Below are positions 31,401 through 41,238 of a stretch of 50,261 bases of DNA, one piece after another. How positions within the stretch are numbered: the stretch's first letter is position 1; each line of letters starts with the position of its first letter. The notes under the pieces were generated by a model. It was not told the origin of the DNA. It searched no databases and saw only the letters and a list, made by a program, of their open reading frames with translations. The DNA comes from Zygnema cylindricum. Its lineage: Eukaryota; Streptophyta; Zygnematophyceae; Zygnematales; Zygnemataceae. The stretch spans positions 145,871-196,131 of the forward strand of contig JBBHKE010003585.1 in the NCBI GenBank assembly GCA_037447655.1. Reading direction: 5' to 3'. A program made the translations under genes and the position numbers.

Positions 31401-31971
31401 GGCGGCTAGGATATGCTCTACTGGCAAACTTTTCTGGAACGGAACGGAATCCTGACTTTGTGAAGGAGGCCACTCTGGCGGTTAACGGTGACATGGAACG
31501 TCCAGTTCTGGTTATGTGCTCACGAGGAGGCACGTTAAAGACATATGTGGAACGGAAAGGGCCAAAGCCTAAGAAGTTTGAGGATCCATGGCTGACCTTC
31601 GGCATTTCTTCCAGGTGAGTGAGAGATTGAAAAACGAAAGGAGAGAGAGAGAGACAGAGTTTTGGAAGGAAAGAGGGTCCATGAGAAAGGAAGTTAAGGA
31701 AGAAAGAAAGAAATCAGCAGTTATTGCAGCCCATATCTGACGGAAACATGCTGCACGGTTTTGTTTTTGTTTATGAAAGGGCTACCGCGTAAGAGTTCAA
31801 ATTTCCCTTTGACTAAGTAAAACAATCTTTCCATTCTGGTTTTCTTCCCCTCATAGGTCTTTGAAGGCTTGCTATGAGCTCCAGCAGGCAGGATTCACAA
31901 ATGTTCGCCATGTGGCCGGGGGACTGAGTGAGTGGACGCATAAAAATCTGCCAGCTGTCACAGAGAGGTGA
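28483..31971 (+). CDS. Rhodanese-like domain protein, probably plastid-targeted (5 exons)
   Basis: Proposed exons: 28,483-28,713, 29,805-29,930, 30,453-30,526, 31,402-31,614, 31,857-31,971. All introns are GT-AG (phases 0, 0, 2, 2), giving 252 residues. Residues 1-45 are Ser/Arg/Ala-rich and look like a chloroplast transit peptide. The single rhodanese domain spans about 90-245: [12 protein letters not shown], then [11 protein letters not shown], the VMCSRGGTL loop with the presumed sulfur-accepting Cys, then [22 protein letters not shown] before the active loop recalls plant plastid STR-type rhodaneses, from memory. The loop is CSRGGTL and not CxxGxR, so classic sulfurtransferase activity is uncertain. 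The exon 1 to exon 2 join and the ATG choice are inferred; exons 3-5 are firm. Confidence 0.85.
28908..29190 (+). repeat. CATGGGACAT-type repeat in rhodanese intron 1
   Basis: Many imperfect copies of a decamer, GACATGGGACAT / GGACATCATG / GGCATGG, packed over about 280 bp. The open frames through it (for example proline-rich PCPMSH on the minus strand) are repeat artefacts. Confidence 0.85.
30557..31366 (+). repeat. Polypyrimidine hexanucleotide satellite in rhodanese intron 3
   Basis: About 810 bp in three blocks: (TCTCCC)n at about 30,557-30,823, (TCCCCC)n at about 30,824-31,279 (some 76 units), then mixed units to 31,366. It starts 31 bp after the exon 3 donor and ends 36 bp before the exon 4 acceptor, so it fills nearly the whole intron. 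The opposite strand is (GGGGGA)n and (GGGAGA)n, with strong G-quadruplex and triplex potential. Long Leu-Pro, Ser-Leu and Arg-Gly frames through it are artefacts. Confidence 0.97.
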
Positions 31972-33618
31972 CAGGTGTCGCATTATCATTGGAGAATGCG
32001 AAGGCTTTGTAATCAGGACTGACGTGAATAGTTTTCGAACTGTATTTTCAAGGAACTGCGAAAACATATGCTGCTGTATGGCTATTGTTAGAAAAGCTGC
32101 GTCTTCTGTGACTTGTATGGTTTTTAAACTGGGAAGGGGTGGCGTTTGCTTTGGTTGTAGAATTGAGTTTCTAGCGCAGGTAGACAGGTAATGAAATGCG
32201 ACGTAAAAGTGTCGAGGTTGTTGAAAGTTTTAACTTGCAATTAGTTATTCACTTTAATATCTCTTTCATATTGTAATATTTAATAGTTATTGACTGTAAA
32301 ACTCCCGCCATAATTTGTATTTCTCTTGTTCTTTACTTTCTTTTGCACCAGAATCATTTTCAGGGGTGTATTAGTTGGTGAAATAGTCGTATTGCACACT
32401 CTAAATTTTGCCCATTTGATATTGTCTTGGTGGATTGATTGTATCACGAATAAATATTGACAACGTTGGAGACTGTGGCTTTCTCATAGTAGGGAGCTTT
32501 ACTTTCTGGTAAAACTGGTATCCTGTACTAAGCAGCTGCTGTTTGAAAGATATCATTTCTTGATTTTGAGATTTATTTTTGTGATTGTTAACAAAATTAT
32601 CACAATTGCACATTTTCTGGTGGGCCAGAGAAACACAAACCCTTAATACCTAGCAAAACAACTTCACGTGCAATTTGAATGATGATTCTGACAAACCTGC
32701 TTTTTGTCTACCTACCTGCTTTGGTTGATTATGATGAAGGAAAAGGGTAATTATACCTGAAAACATTGGGTGCAGGATGTGCAATGACTTATGTCAACAA
32801 TCGAATTAGTCATTTGTTAATTTCTTGTCACAATCATACTGGCCACTTTTTTCAAACCTGTTGATATTCATCAATGATGTCCTTTCCTTCGTTAAATTCA
32901 ACAGAAATCCATTTGACAGTCTTTATGGCCACATAGAAATCATTTTTCAAAAGGCAATGAGTAATCAGTATATCCCACGCAATTTCATAACATGTAGTGG
33001 TTATGTGCCATGCAATCAAAGTGAGCGTAATGTCCTGTTCTTAAAAACAACATGTAGGAAGAAATGGCAACTTCTTTGTACACAATCCCAGCAAAGAAAC
33101 AACTATACACAATTGAAGGTATATTCCCATCTGTTATCATCTTACATATTCACAGGATACAAAAATTTCTAGTTATATATGATGTGCCAGTATTTTCTTT
33201 GTTTCCTTTTTCTCTTGTACATATCTACATACTTTCGAGTTCGTCAGCAATTTCTCCCTCACAACTATTTGAAAGAAACGTTAAAAGATTTCCGACGATA
33301 TCTCAAATACCCAACTCCAACAGCTCTCAGTGAATTTGGTCCATTTTAGTGTACTTTGACATCACTGATAACCATTTTTGCCACCTCTCCCGTCCACTAT
33401 CCAAAATGTTTTCTGCTTGTTAGCAAAAAACTATACATTTCAACAAAATCAGTAACAAAGAAGATTCTCTTCGTGGCAACATATAGTGATCCCATACCCG
33501 ATGCCTCTCCCATACGTGTCATGACTATCCTCCGGCTTACAAAGAAGAGCTCTCTACTCACCATCCCCCATCCCTTTTCATACCTTCCTGCCTCTACATT
33601 GTCAGCTCATCGGGATTT
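31972..33618. other. Intergenic region between convergent genes
   Basis: AT-rich sequence containing the presumed 3' UTRs of the rhodanese gene (plus) and the LEA-like gene (minus). I see no further coding region, transposon end or repeat. AATAAA-type signals exist but none can be singled out. Confidence 0.5.
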
Positions 33619-34908
33619 TTAAGCTCTCACACCGCAACATGCATAGCATTGGAACACCAAGAGTAACAAAAGCAAAGAGATGAGCAGAATGGGCAACAAA
33701 AAGAAACCAAGGAAAAACAGGAGTATCGTCGAGAGAAGGAGAGCGATAAAGCCACCGATAACCTGAGAAACCAACTTCACATTCTGCTGCTTCTTCTTTT
33801 TCTCCTTCTCCTTCCTCTCCTTCTCCTTTTGCTTCGGGTCTTTGCCCTTAAGAAATCCTGGTTTCTGCAAAAGTGGCTGTAATGGACCAGTTCCTCCTTG
33901 ACTTGGCTGTGTATGCTCGTCTCCGCGTTGACCATGACCTGCCTCCACATCCTCCTCGTCATCCTCATCGTGAAACAACTTCTGCTCGGTAAGGTCAAGC
34001 ACTTTCTCCACAATATGAAAAAACTTAGTCCACAACCTGTCTGTCGTCTCTGCCACTTTCTTTCCTCCTCTTATCACTGTTTCTTTCGCTTCTTCCGGAA
34101 CGTGTTCCCATGTCTGCTGAGCAGTCTCACTAACCATTTGAGCTCCTCTTCCAAAAGCCTCGGCCTCTTGTCCTATCCCTCCTCCCTGTGCTCTCATGGC
34201 TCCGAGAAATCGCCCAGCGTCTTCCGCGAGATTGTGCCTCACTTCCGGATTCTCCACAACCTCCTGAGCTTTGTCATGAACCAGACGACCGGCTTGCTTC
34301 GTACGCCGTCCTAACTCTCCTCCGGGGCCCTGACCCTCTCCTTCTTCCCTAATTTCTGTCATGAACTGATGACCTCCTTCTCCAATAGTATCTTTCGTTT
34401 TTCGAGCGGTGTCTCCAGCACGCTGACCGTATTCACTTGCTTGAGACCGCACCTGCTGTCCTTTCTCACTATCCCACACTTCTTGCCCCTTTTCTTTCAC
34501 TCGATCGGCTGTTTCACCTGCCTTCTCCTTAGTTTGTTCAGCCGCTCCGCCAGCCTTTTCTTTCACCTCTGAGGCTTTACCACTGGCTTGCTCTTTGGCT
34601 CTACCTGCCACGTCACTGGCTTCTTCTTTGGCATTACCAGCTTTCTCTCCTGCTTGCTCTTTCAACTGGCCTCCCTTCTCTTTAGCCTGGGCGGAAGCTT
34701 CCTCGGAAGTTTCCCGTGCTTGTCCGGCAGCTTCCCCCGCCTTGCCGCCAGTATCCTGTTTGGTTCTTCCCCACCAGGACGACAGTTTTTCCCTCCCTGC
34801 ACCGACATTTTCCTGTCCTTCAGTTGCAGCTTGTCCTGTTACATCTGGAACATCATGGAAACCCTCCTCTCTTTCTTCAGCCGGCGGGCGAGTCCAACCG
34901 CTCGCCAT
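33619..34908 (-). CDS. LEA-like hydrophilic protein with C-terminal hydrophobic membrane tail
   Basis: An uninterrupted frame of 429 residues. About residues 45-165 consist of LEA group 3/4-type repeats rich in Ala, Lys, Glu, Gly and Gln (AKEKGGQLKEQAGEKAG, KEKAGETADRVKEKG), predicted disordered or amphipathic helix. The middle (165-330) stays helical with few hydrophobics. An acidic run (DEDDEEDVEAG), a Gln/Pro linker and a Lys/Glu block (about 355-380) follow. Residues about 384-425 are strongly hydrophobic (GGFIALLLSTILLFFLGFFLLP, then ILLISLLLLLLVF), like one hairpin or two short membrane helices next to a basic, cytosol-facing patch. LEA proteins protect membranes and proteins during desiccation; a membrane-anchored version is unusual. 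The frame is open upstream of the ATG back to a possible acceptor at about 34,990, so a 5' exon may exist. Confidence 0.85.
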   Translation of the reverse strand: MASGWTRPPAEEREEGFHDVPDVTGQAATEGQENVGAGREKLSSWWGRTKQDTGGKAGEAAGQARETSEEASAQAKEKGGQLKEQAGEKAGNAKEEASDVAGRAKEQASGKASEVKEKAGGAAEQTKEKAGETADRVKEKGQEVWDSEKGQQVRSQASEYGQRAGDTARKTKDTIGEGGHQFMTEIREEGEGQGPGGELGRRTKQAGRLVHDKAQEVVENPEVRHNLAEDAGRFLGAMRAQGGGIGQEAEAFGRGAQMVSETAQQTWEHVPEEAKETVIRGGKKVAETTDRLWTKFFHIVEKVLDLTEQKLFHDEDDEEDVEAGHGQRGDEHTQPSQGGTGPLQPLLQKPGFLKGKDPKQKEKERKEKEKKKKQQNVKLVSQVIGGFIALLLSTILLFFLGFFLLPILLISLLLLLLVFQCYACCGVRA

Positions 34909-35156
34909 TTCTGTCCACTTCTGTATGATTGATGAGTCGGAAGGAGAGGTGTGGCTCGAAGATCCTCTGCAACTTTTGAGAAGAAATACAGCTGCAAGGG
35001 AAAGATAATATAGACAGGAAAGCTATGGCACAAATCTGTCTGCAAGTCGTGATTTATCAGGTACAGCTAGACAGCTTGTGACAGGTTTCACCAAGGAGTT
35101 TGTTAGAATGAAGACTCTGGAGCACTCAAACTGGAGGTAACCAAGATTTTCAAAGT

Positions 35157-35387
35157 ACTGATTTCAAACTGGAAGTCGATCAGTAGCAATTGTGACTTTG
35201 TAAGAGCACATCGCCGAAGTGCTATGCTGAGACTTTGATACACGTGGCGAGGAGAGTCGTTTTGCGGAATGGCACCGGCATGTGTCTGCACTGCGTTGCG
35301 ACAAGCAGCACTGGCTAACTGCATGGAAGTGGAAAAAGGGCCAGCGGAGCCTGCCTGCATGCCACGTAGAACCGTCAAGCCTGCCAC
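35157..35387 (-). CDS. Possible upstream exon encoding a targeting peptide
   Basis: The minus-strand frame from 35,387 starts MAGLTVLRGMQAGSAG and is rich in Ala, Ser and Arg with few acidic residues, like a mitochondrial or plastid presequence. It has coding-like composition, unlike the surrounding AT-rich DNA. A candidate donor after ..FEI (A|GTACTT near 35,157) would match phase with an acceptor TTGCAG|CT near 34,991, joining to CRGSSSHTSPSDSSIIQKWTE ahead of the LEA-like ATG. The alternative is an unrelated short ORF or 5' UTR sequence. No transcript evidence. Confidence 0.3.
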
Positions 35388-35551
35388 ATCAAAACTTTAA
35401 TTTTCTTTAGCCGGTCGAAGCCTTGCCGCTGACACTTGTCACAAACAAACGAGTTCAATGTTCTTTAGTATACAGTTGACATCTTTGAAACAAATATGGA
35501 AGAAGACTGCCTGTACGATACACCACACATCGCTATAGCGCGTAACCGCTA

Positions 35552-36080
35552 CACCGCGCATCGTTATTAGTGTCAACGACACTAATTTGGGTTCTTAAAA
35601 TTTTGTTTTTTTTCCTCAAATAGGATACATGATTTTAATTTTTCCTTGACGTTAATTAAGGTTCCGTACAAAATAGCGTAAAGGACGAATTACAATAATA
35701 TCTAAATAGTGTGGTGTACGGTCTATGTCAGACCGTACATAAATGTACCTTTTCAAGTGAAAATTTTACAAAAAATGAGTTAAATCAGACGCGCACGCAT
35801 AGGATCGTGCGCTAAAAAAACGGGATTGTTCTGACACTTAAATTAGTCTTACATGTACGGATATTTAAATTTCACGACGGCGTACGATTTTCAATATTTT
35901 GTACGGATACATATATTAATGTGTATAATCGTACAGCGAATATTCCATTTTTGCTGTTCCCAAATTAGCATCAACGCCGAAATTAGAATACACCTTTTTT
36001 TTTAATTATTAATTAGCGTCAATGACGGTATATTTACTTCCACACTATTTAAACTTTGACACTAATAACGATGCGCGGTG
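35552..36080. mobile_element. E5: TA-target inverted-repeat element
   Basis: 529 bp. Ends CACCGCGCATCGTTATTAGT and its exact inverse, flanked by TA (35,550-35,551 and 36,081-36,082). It shares with E1 and E3 the internal block AAATAGTGTGGTGTACGGT. Just to its left (35,518-35,545) lies an isolated, diverged terminus of the same kind (TACACCACACATCGCTATAG). No coding capacity. Confidence 0.88.
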
Positions 36081-36373
36081 TACAGTACTGGCAGTAGTAT
36101 TGTGTTCATACTGGAGTTTCATGACGTATTGTAAAACTTGAGTTACGGTAGAATTCCATTAGGCGGTCCCTGTAAATGTACGGGAAATTCTACTGGCAGC
36201 GCTTACTAGAAGACTATTCCATTTTGTCGGGCCAGTAACAAACCTATCTCAATTATGATTGGCGCCACGTAGGTTAGAGTCCAGATTTGAAAATCTTAAT
36301 GAAAATCTTCAAACGGAAAGTCAGAACGAAATATCAGTACGACCGGAGGTAGTTAATGATTCGTACATATATG

Positions 36374-36986
36374 CAGGATTCACACTAGAAATGGATGATG
36401 AATGAGATGAGGAAATGAATGTCCTTTTTATTTGTTTGGACGTGAATCGCCCTTAACGTCATCGCACGTCAACAAAAACGTCACGATGTGACTCATGTTG
36501 CCGTACGATTATGCGACGATGATTCAAATCCGTCTGTACCAAACCATCGGTAAGAAGGGGGGAGGACGTTTCGTCAAAGTTCCGAAAAAGTTTTAAGTTT
36601 ACATTTTTTTACGTTTTATTTTAGATGATTTTGATTGGCCATTTGATAATGGGTTAGCATTTAAAAAAAAAAAGTTATAGTACGGATCATTCATTCGAGA
36701 TACGACTTCATTTTTCTTCTAAATCGGAAATCTGCATTCAGAAAAGGGTTTCCGGAAATGAAAATGACTTACCACAGCTGTCAAAATTTGACGCACTTGA
36801 CCGTATGTTTTGTCCGCCGCTATGCTCCAAAAAGTGTATTTTGTTTGTCGCTACGCTCCCAAAAGGTTGACAACCGAGCGGTCGAGCTGTTTGGCGCCTC
36901 TGTTTCATGTTTTTTTGCGAAATGAATGGTACAGGACCATTCATTTCGTCATCTCATTCACCATCCGTTTCTAGTGTGAATCCTGC
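36374..36986. mobile_element. Inverted-repeat element nested in P-D
   Basis: Long terminal inverted repeats of about 45 bp begin GCAGGATTCACACTAGAAAT on the left and end with the imperfect inverse on the right (GTTTCTAGTGTGAATCCTGC), with GATGAGATG-type sequence continuing inward. The end pair is clear. The exact border and target duplication are ambiguous because TGCA is itself palindromic. No coding capacity. Confidence 0.7.
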
Positions 36987-37280
36987 AATAGTTTGCGGCC
37001 AGATTTTTTATTTTGAAAACGGAAATCAAAATTTCGAAACGGAATGGCAAAAAGACGCGGCAAACCTTGAAGGTCGCGGCAAACTTTGAATGTCGGTGGA
37101 TGCCAGACGGAGAGTGCCAAAATATTTTCGGCTCACCTGCATCCAGCGTGGCAGGCGGCACATGGACAGTACGACGTAGGCACATGGCCTATACGACGTG
37201 TAGACCTGTGATTGCTTGTTCAAAGCGGATATTGTTTTGCTTTTTCACGTGTACCAATGGTACACGTCTAGCATCGTACA

Positions 37281-37300
37281 ACTCTCCTCGCGAGGAGAGT
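37281..37300. repeat. P-D internal palindrome
   Basis: Perfect ACTCTCCTCG / CGAGGAGAGT; the centre is 232 bp from the right end of P-D. A second palindrome, CGTGTACCA-A-TGGTACACG (about 37,249-37,267), lies 15 bp to its left. Confidence 0.95.
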
Positions 37301-37622
37301 ACCGTCACACTGGATGATGTGCGCGATTGCTTCGCGGATCCGAAATAGTGGAATATCCAACGGCCAGGAATTACGCCTACATCATTAGAGCTTCCCAACA
37401 GCTTTCCAGTAACGATATTTCGTCTGACAAAATAAACTAAAGGTACGGCGTGGTACGAATTTGTACGAACTTGTATGACGTCCAGTAACGAGCCACACTT
37501 TTCGTCCAATGGAATTCTACCCTTAGGGTGCGTCTCTATGTACTTCAAACTTACATAATTTTCTTTGTTTTTTAGCGCAGATCCGACGGACCCGAATTTC
37601 GGGTGTCCTTATGTGTACCAAA

Positions 37623-38083
37623 ACATAGTTCAAAAGTAGGCGTTTTCTATTGTAAGCCTTTTGTAGGCGCCTTTATCGTAAGTTGTGTTATGGGCTTTTC
37701 ATGTGATCTTCTTAAATCGCTACTTTGATCAGCGACCGTCCGATCGTCCAAATCTGACGATAGTCCTATCGTAAAATGTGTTATGGGCTTTTCATGTGAT
37801 CTTCTTATATCGCTACTTTGATCAGCGACCGTCCGATCGCCCAAAAATCTGACAGTTTAAATAAAATATACCTCAAAACTCACAAAAAAATAATTTTTTG
37901 TCCAAATGTTTTCAAAATTTAGACATGACGTTTAATTCTTTATCGATCGATGTGCAACTCAACCATGTTACTATTTTTTTTCATTTTGCGACCAATAGAA
38001 TATGGGCCTTAAGGTCATATTGAATGTTTTGCGTACAATAGGCATATTGTATGGGCCTACTTTCACCTACTTTTGAACTATGT
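37623..38083. mobile_element. Small inverted-repeat element nested in P-E
   Basis: 461 bp with perfect 18-bp ends ACATAGTTCAAAAGTAGG / CCTACTTTTGAACTATGT and a perfect 6-bp flank duplication ACCAAA (37,617-37,622 and 38,084-38,089). No coding capacity. The superfamily is not clear from a 6-bp duplication. It contains a tandem duplication. Confidence 0.88.
37677..37855 (+). repeat. 93-bp tandem duplication
   Basis: Two copies, starting TGTGTTATGGGCTTTTCATG at 37,684 and 37,777, nearly identical across GATCAGCGACCGTCCGATCG. It lies inside the small element at 37,623. Confidence 0.93.
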
Positions 38084-39199
38084 ACCAAACGAAGTTGTCA
38101 CTTAAGGGCGTGACGATTGTATACGTCGACAATGCCCGTGACGGCTGCCGGCGGTGTACAATCTGTGATGACGCACCAAATGTTAAAAAATTGCCCTTAG
38201 AACGTCGCGAGAATGCGAGGCTACGTGAGAGAGGCGACATGTGCAACTTTTTGAGGCGCCCTCAAGATTTCTCAGGATTTCGTCAAATGGCATCGGAATT
38301 TTCAGACCCCTGGAATGGAAAAGCCCGTACCAAACGAAACGCGACAAAACACAACAAATTGTGTATTTTGATGGACGCAAATAGACAAAATATAACGAAT
38401 ATTGTTCCTTTCGCCGTCGCTTGAATTCATTTCAAATTTTGTAAAAGAAATCCCATGTGCGAATACGTGCTTATTTGTTCTTGAAAAATACTTTGTTTTA
38501 AAACACATCATCCATATATTTTAAAGAAAATTTTGAAGATGACGTTTTTTGGCGTGGCCGTGGGTCGAAAAACTAAAGACGAAAAGTGTAGTACATCTTA
38601 AATTCGATGATGACACAAAATGTACTTCTCTTTTTTCTATTTTTTTGTACGGTTGAACTTATGCGGTACGGCTCTAAGTTTTACAAGAAAACGACAGAAA
38701 AAAAACCCTTACTTTGGCACACAAGACGTACCCTTACTCTTCGGTACATTGTTATACTGTACCTGTCTTAGAGGATGCAAAAGTCAAAAATTTATATTAC
38801 TGAAACCCACCGTTTTTTTTTTTTCAAAATCTGAGTAACCGACGCCCAACTGGGTTATGTCACGCTCCAAAATTGTTAACCGTTAACCGATTGGGCGTTT
38901 ACAAAAATAAAAGTTAACCCAAACTCGATTTCTCGCGACTCACCGTACCCGCCCGTAACCGAAAAAGTACAAAATTACAACGCTCATTGTTATTACCGTT
39001 AAGCATCTATTACTTTTAATGAAAAATTATGATTAATAACACTATTTAATACAAGGAGACGTGACGTGTTGTAATCCAGGTCATTAAATAGTAAAGACTA
39101 TAAATAGTAGCGACTTATTGACACTAATAACACGCGTTGCGTTTTTTTGTTTTAAAGTGTTTTTCAAAATATTTTGTAAATTACTCTGTTTGAAAAACT

Positions 39200-40251
39200 T
39201 GACCAACGATTTACACGCGTCAATTAGATCAAACAAGTCATGAAATTCCACATTGTATTTGTGTTTTTGGAAGGTACGCTCTTGTTCAAAATCAATGTCA
39301 CAATTGTAGCAATTTTATGGTCCGCGCAAGGTATCCCAGTAAACATAATTGGTAGGCCTTCAGCCGCACACATGTTAGAGCCATTTTCGGTCACAACAAC
39401 GCAACGATTTTCCAAAACACAAAATTGGACATTTCAAAATTGGTAAAACAATTTTTGAAAGCCGTTAAAACATTTTCCGCGGTGTCTTTTTCCTCCGGAA
39501 AATTATCGACTTGAAGCGTCCGTGCATGAAGTTTAAATTCTTTGTCAATAAAATGAGCGGTCACTGCATGAATGAGGTTATTTTTATTGTATCGGTCTAG
39601 AGATCGGTCGTAAATGCGACAAAAATATTATTATCAATATTTTCTTTAAGTTTTGGGATGATCAAACTACGAATATCTTTGGCGGAAGATATAATGTAGT
39701 TTTTTACGTTATTGACGGATGAGGGTAGTAAGTCGATATCTATAATTTTGTTGGACGAAACACCAACATCAAATAATGCTTGACAAGATGCTTGAAAACC
39801 TGGGAAAAAACAAACAATAAGAAATTATCATACAATTACTAACCATGATCAATAAATAAGGTTTATACCAAAACAGCATCATGACAAACCAAATAATAAT
39901 TAAAAAAAAAAACGTACGAATATAAATTATAGATAAAAAAATAGTGATGAAGCTCAAAAATGCAAATTTATTAACAAAACAATTATAATGACATATACAT
40001 TAAAGCCATCCTAAATGGAATTCAAAATAAATCATACTTGAACCGTCGACCATCGAAAATGGTCGAAGATCCTCGCAACACATCAACGCCACCATTTTCG
40101 CAATATTTTTTCGGTCATTCGTTTTCGCCTCTGTTTTAAAAAAAAAATTACAAAGAAGTAATCTGGAACTATCAATGTCGGCGAAAGCTGAACATGTCTG
40201 TGTGTTAATTGTTGAAATACAGTTTGTTGACTTGTATTGATAAACTATCAA
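39200..40251 (-). pseudogene. hAT-superfamily transposase pseudogene
   Basis: On the minus strand, 40,251-40,000 ends with IAKMVALMCCEDLRPFSMVDGS, the N-terminal hAT motif after the zinc finger. A gap with a possible acceptor (TTTTTTCCCAG near 39,798) suggests an intron at about 39,800-40,000. Then come LPSSVNNVKNYI and TTDLxTD, where the Trp of the catalytic TTDLWTD motif is a stop codon (about 39,601). HAVTAHFIDKEFKLHARTL and GSNMCAAEGLP..IPCADHKIATIVTLILNK follow in shifted frames. No C-terminal dimerisation domain was seen. Dead remnant. Confidence 0.8.
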
Positions 40252-40559
40252 TCATGTATTACAAGCCACAAAACCTCCCCCCTTTATTATGTATTTGTTT
40301 GATTTTTTAGTTTCATAAACATGTTCAATTTTTTTCCAACAATTTCAAGTGACCCCGTTTTCTTTCACTAGGTAATACTGGGCAATTTCACCATTTTTAA
40401 AATTTTGAAGTTATTTTTGAATTCTAGTTTTAAAAGAAGCGAGAATGTTTTTCTCCATTTTGGTGTATGACTAGGTTTTGTTTGAATTGTGGTCAAGTAT
40501 CTTTAACTTAAATAGCAATTCAGTTTATGGATTTGTTGTTTGAAACATATGAGTAAGCT

Positions 40560-40840
40560 AATAACTAGGATATGTCGTGGGAAATTGACATAATAATTTG
40601 ATTTCCGCTGATTTATGAACTAATAATTAATACATGTCACATGCCATTTACACAATAATATGATATATTTGTGAAACACGGTATAAAATGCATAATCGGC
40701 ACTTTGCAATAATGTACGATGTATCAATAAGCCAATAATTACAGCCTGTCACGTGATATTGACATAATATATTTACATATTTTTGGAAACATAGTATAAA
40801 ATGCATAATTAACACTTTACAATAGATTACGATTTGCGGC
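40560..40840 (+). repeat. Diverged AT-rich tandem repeats
   Basis: Two to three units of about 110 bp carrying CTAATAATTA..TGTCAC.TG.....ACA(C/T)AATA, then a TAT(A/T)TTTG(T/G)GAAACA block and GGTATAAAATGCATAAT.GGCACTTT.CAATA. Clear by eye at 40,672-40,710 versus 40,790-40,828. No function assigned. Confidence 0.65.
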
Positions 40841-41238
40841 CCTTATCTCCTAGTAAAATTCACGAAATGAATACTGTTAGTACCGTGTCACATTTGCGAT
40901 GCTAATCATGATGTCACGTACTTCAACGATACCAAGAGTACAAAGTACAATAATGTTGGATAGTATGGACAATACCAAAATTTCATTATTTTTTCGTTTT
41001 TTTGCTTAACCGACCCTAACCAATTTTTTTTTCTGTAAATCAACTGCCCATATCCGCCTGATCCCCCAAATCTTGCAACTGAATCTGTTCCGCAACCAAC
41101 GGAGGCGGTCGGTTAATGGTCGGTCACGGTTTCGGTTGACCGTTTGCGACCTCTAACCGGGCTGTACTGTAGCTTATCTAACTGTACTGTAGCGTATCGT
41201 AGTGTGCGACAGTCCACCGTGTAATGTTTCGCCAGTTA

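Larger units (their letters stand above)
36146..37522. mobile_element. P-D: PIF/Harbinger-like non-autonomous element
   Basis: 1,377 bp. Ends (C)GGTAGAATTCCATTAG and, inverted, GGGTAGAATTCCATTGG, flanked by TTA (36,143-36,145 and 37,523-37,525). The right subterminal GGACGAAAAGTG is shared with P-A and P-B. It carries a nested inverted-repeat element (36,374-36,986) and two palindromes near the right end. No transposase. Confidence 0.83.
37526..38733. mobile_element. P-E: PIF/Harbinger-like non-autonomous element
   Basis: 1,208 bp. Ends GGGTGCGTCTCTATGT and, inverted, GGGTACGTCTTGTGT (diverged), with TTA at 37,523-37,525 (shared with P-D) and 38,734-38,736. The right end resembles P-C. It contains a 461-bp insertion at 37,623-38,083. 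I could not find the CCTC/GAGG palindrome here. Confidence 0.75.
38737..41235 (-). mobile_element. Degenerate hAT element region
   Basis: A broken hAT transposase (39,200-40,251, minus) is flanked by sequences rich in GGTTAACCG-type motifs: GTTAACCGTTAACCG near 38,876 and CGGTTAATGGTCGGTCACGG near 41,107. Such termini are common in plant hAT elements. Exact ends and an 8-bp target duplication were not found. The intervals 38,737-39,200 and 40,252-41,235 hold no gene. Confidence 0.55.

Noticed and set aside
30521-31618. Very long open frames on both strands (Leu-Pro, Ser-Leu, Pro-, Gly- and Arg-Gly-rich, up to 363 codons)
   Set aside because: They are translations of the hexanucleotide satellite, which has no stop in any frame. 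Flanking sequence shows normal splice sites, so the tract is intronic.
31813-32613. Short frames downstream of the rhodanese stop codon
   Set aside because: They overlap the last exon or lie in AT-rich sequence with no coding character.
36738-37548. Several 60-119-codon frames in P-D
   Set aside because: Overlapping on both strands, crossing palindromes and nested termini, with no recognisable domain.
38876-41120. Telomere-like CCCTAACC / TTAACCG strings suggesting an interstitial telomere
   Set aside because: Only isolated, irregular copies; they fit degenerate hAT terminal motifs better.
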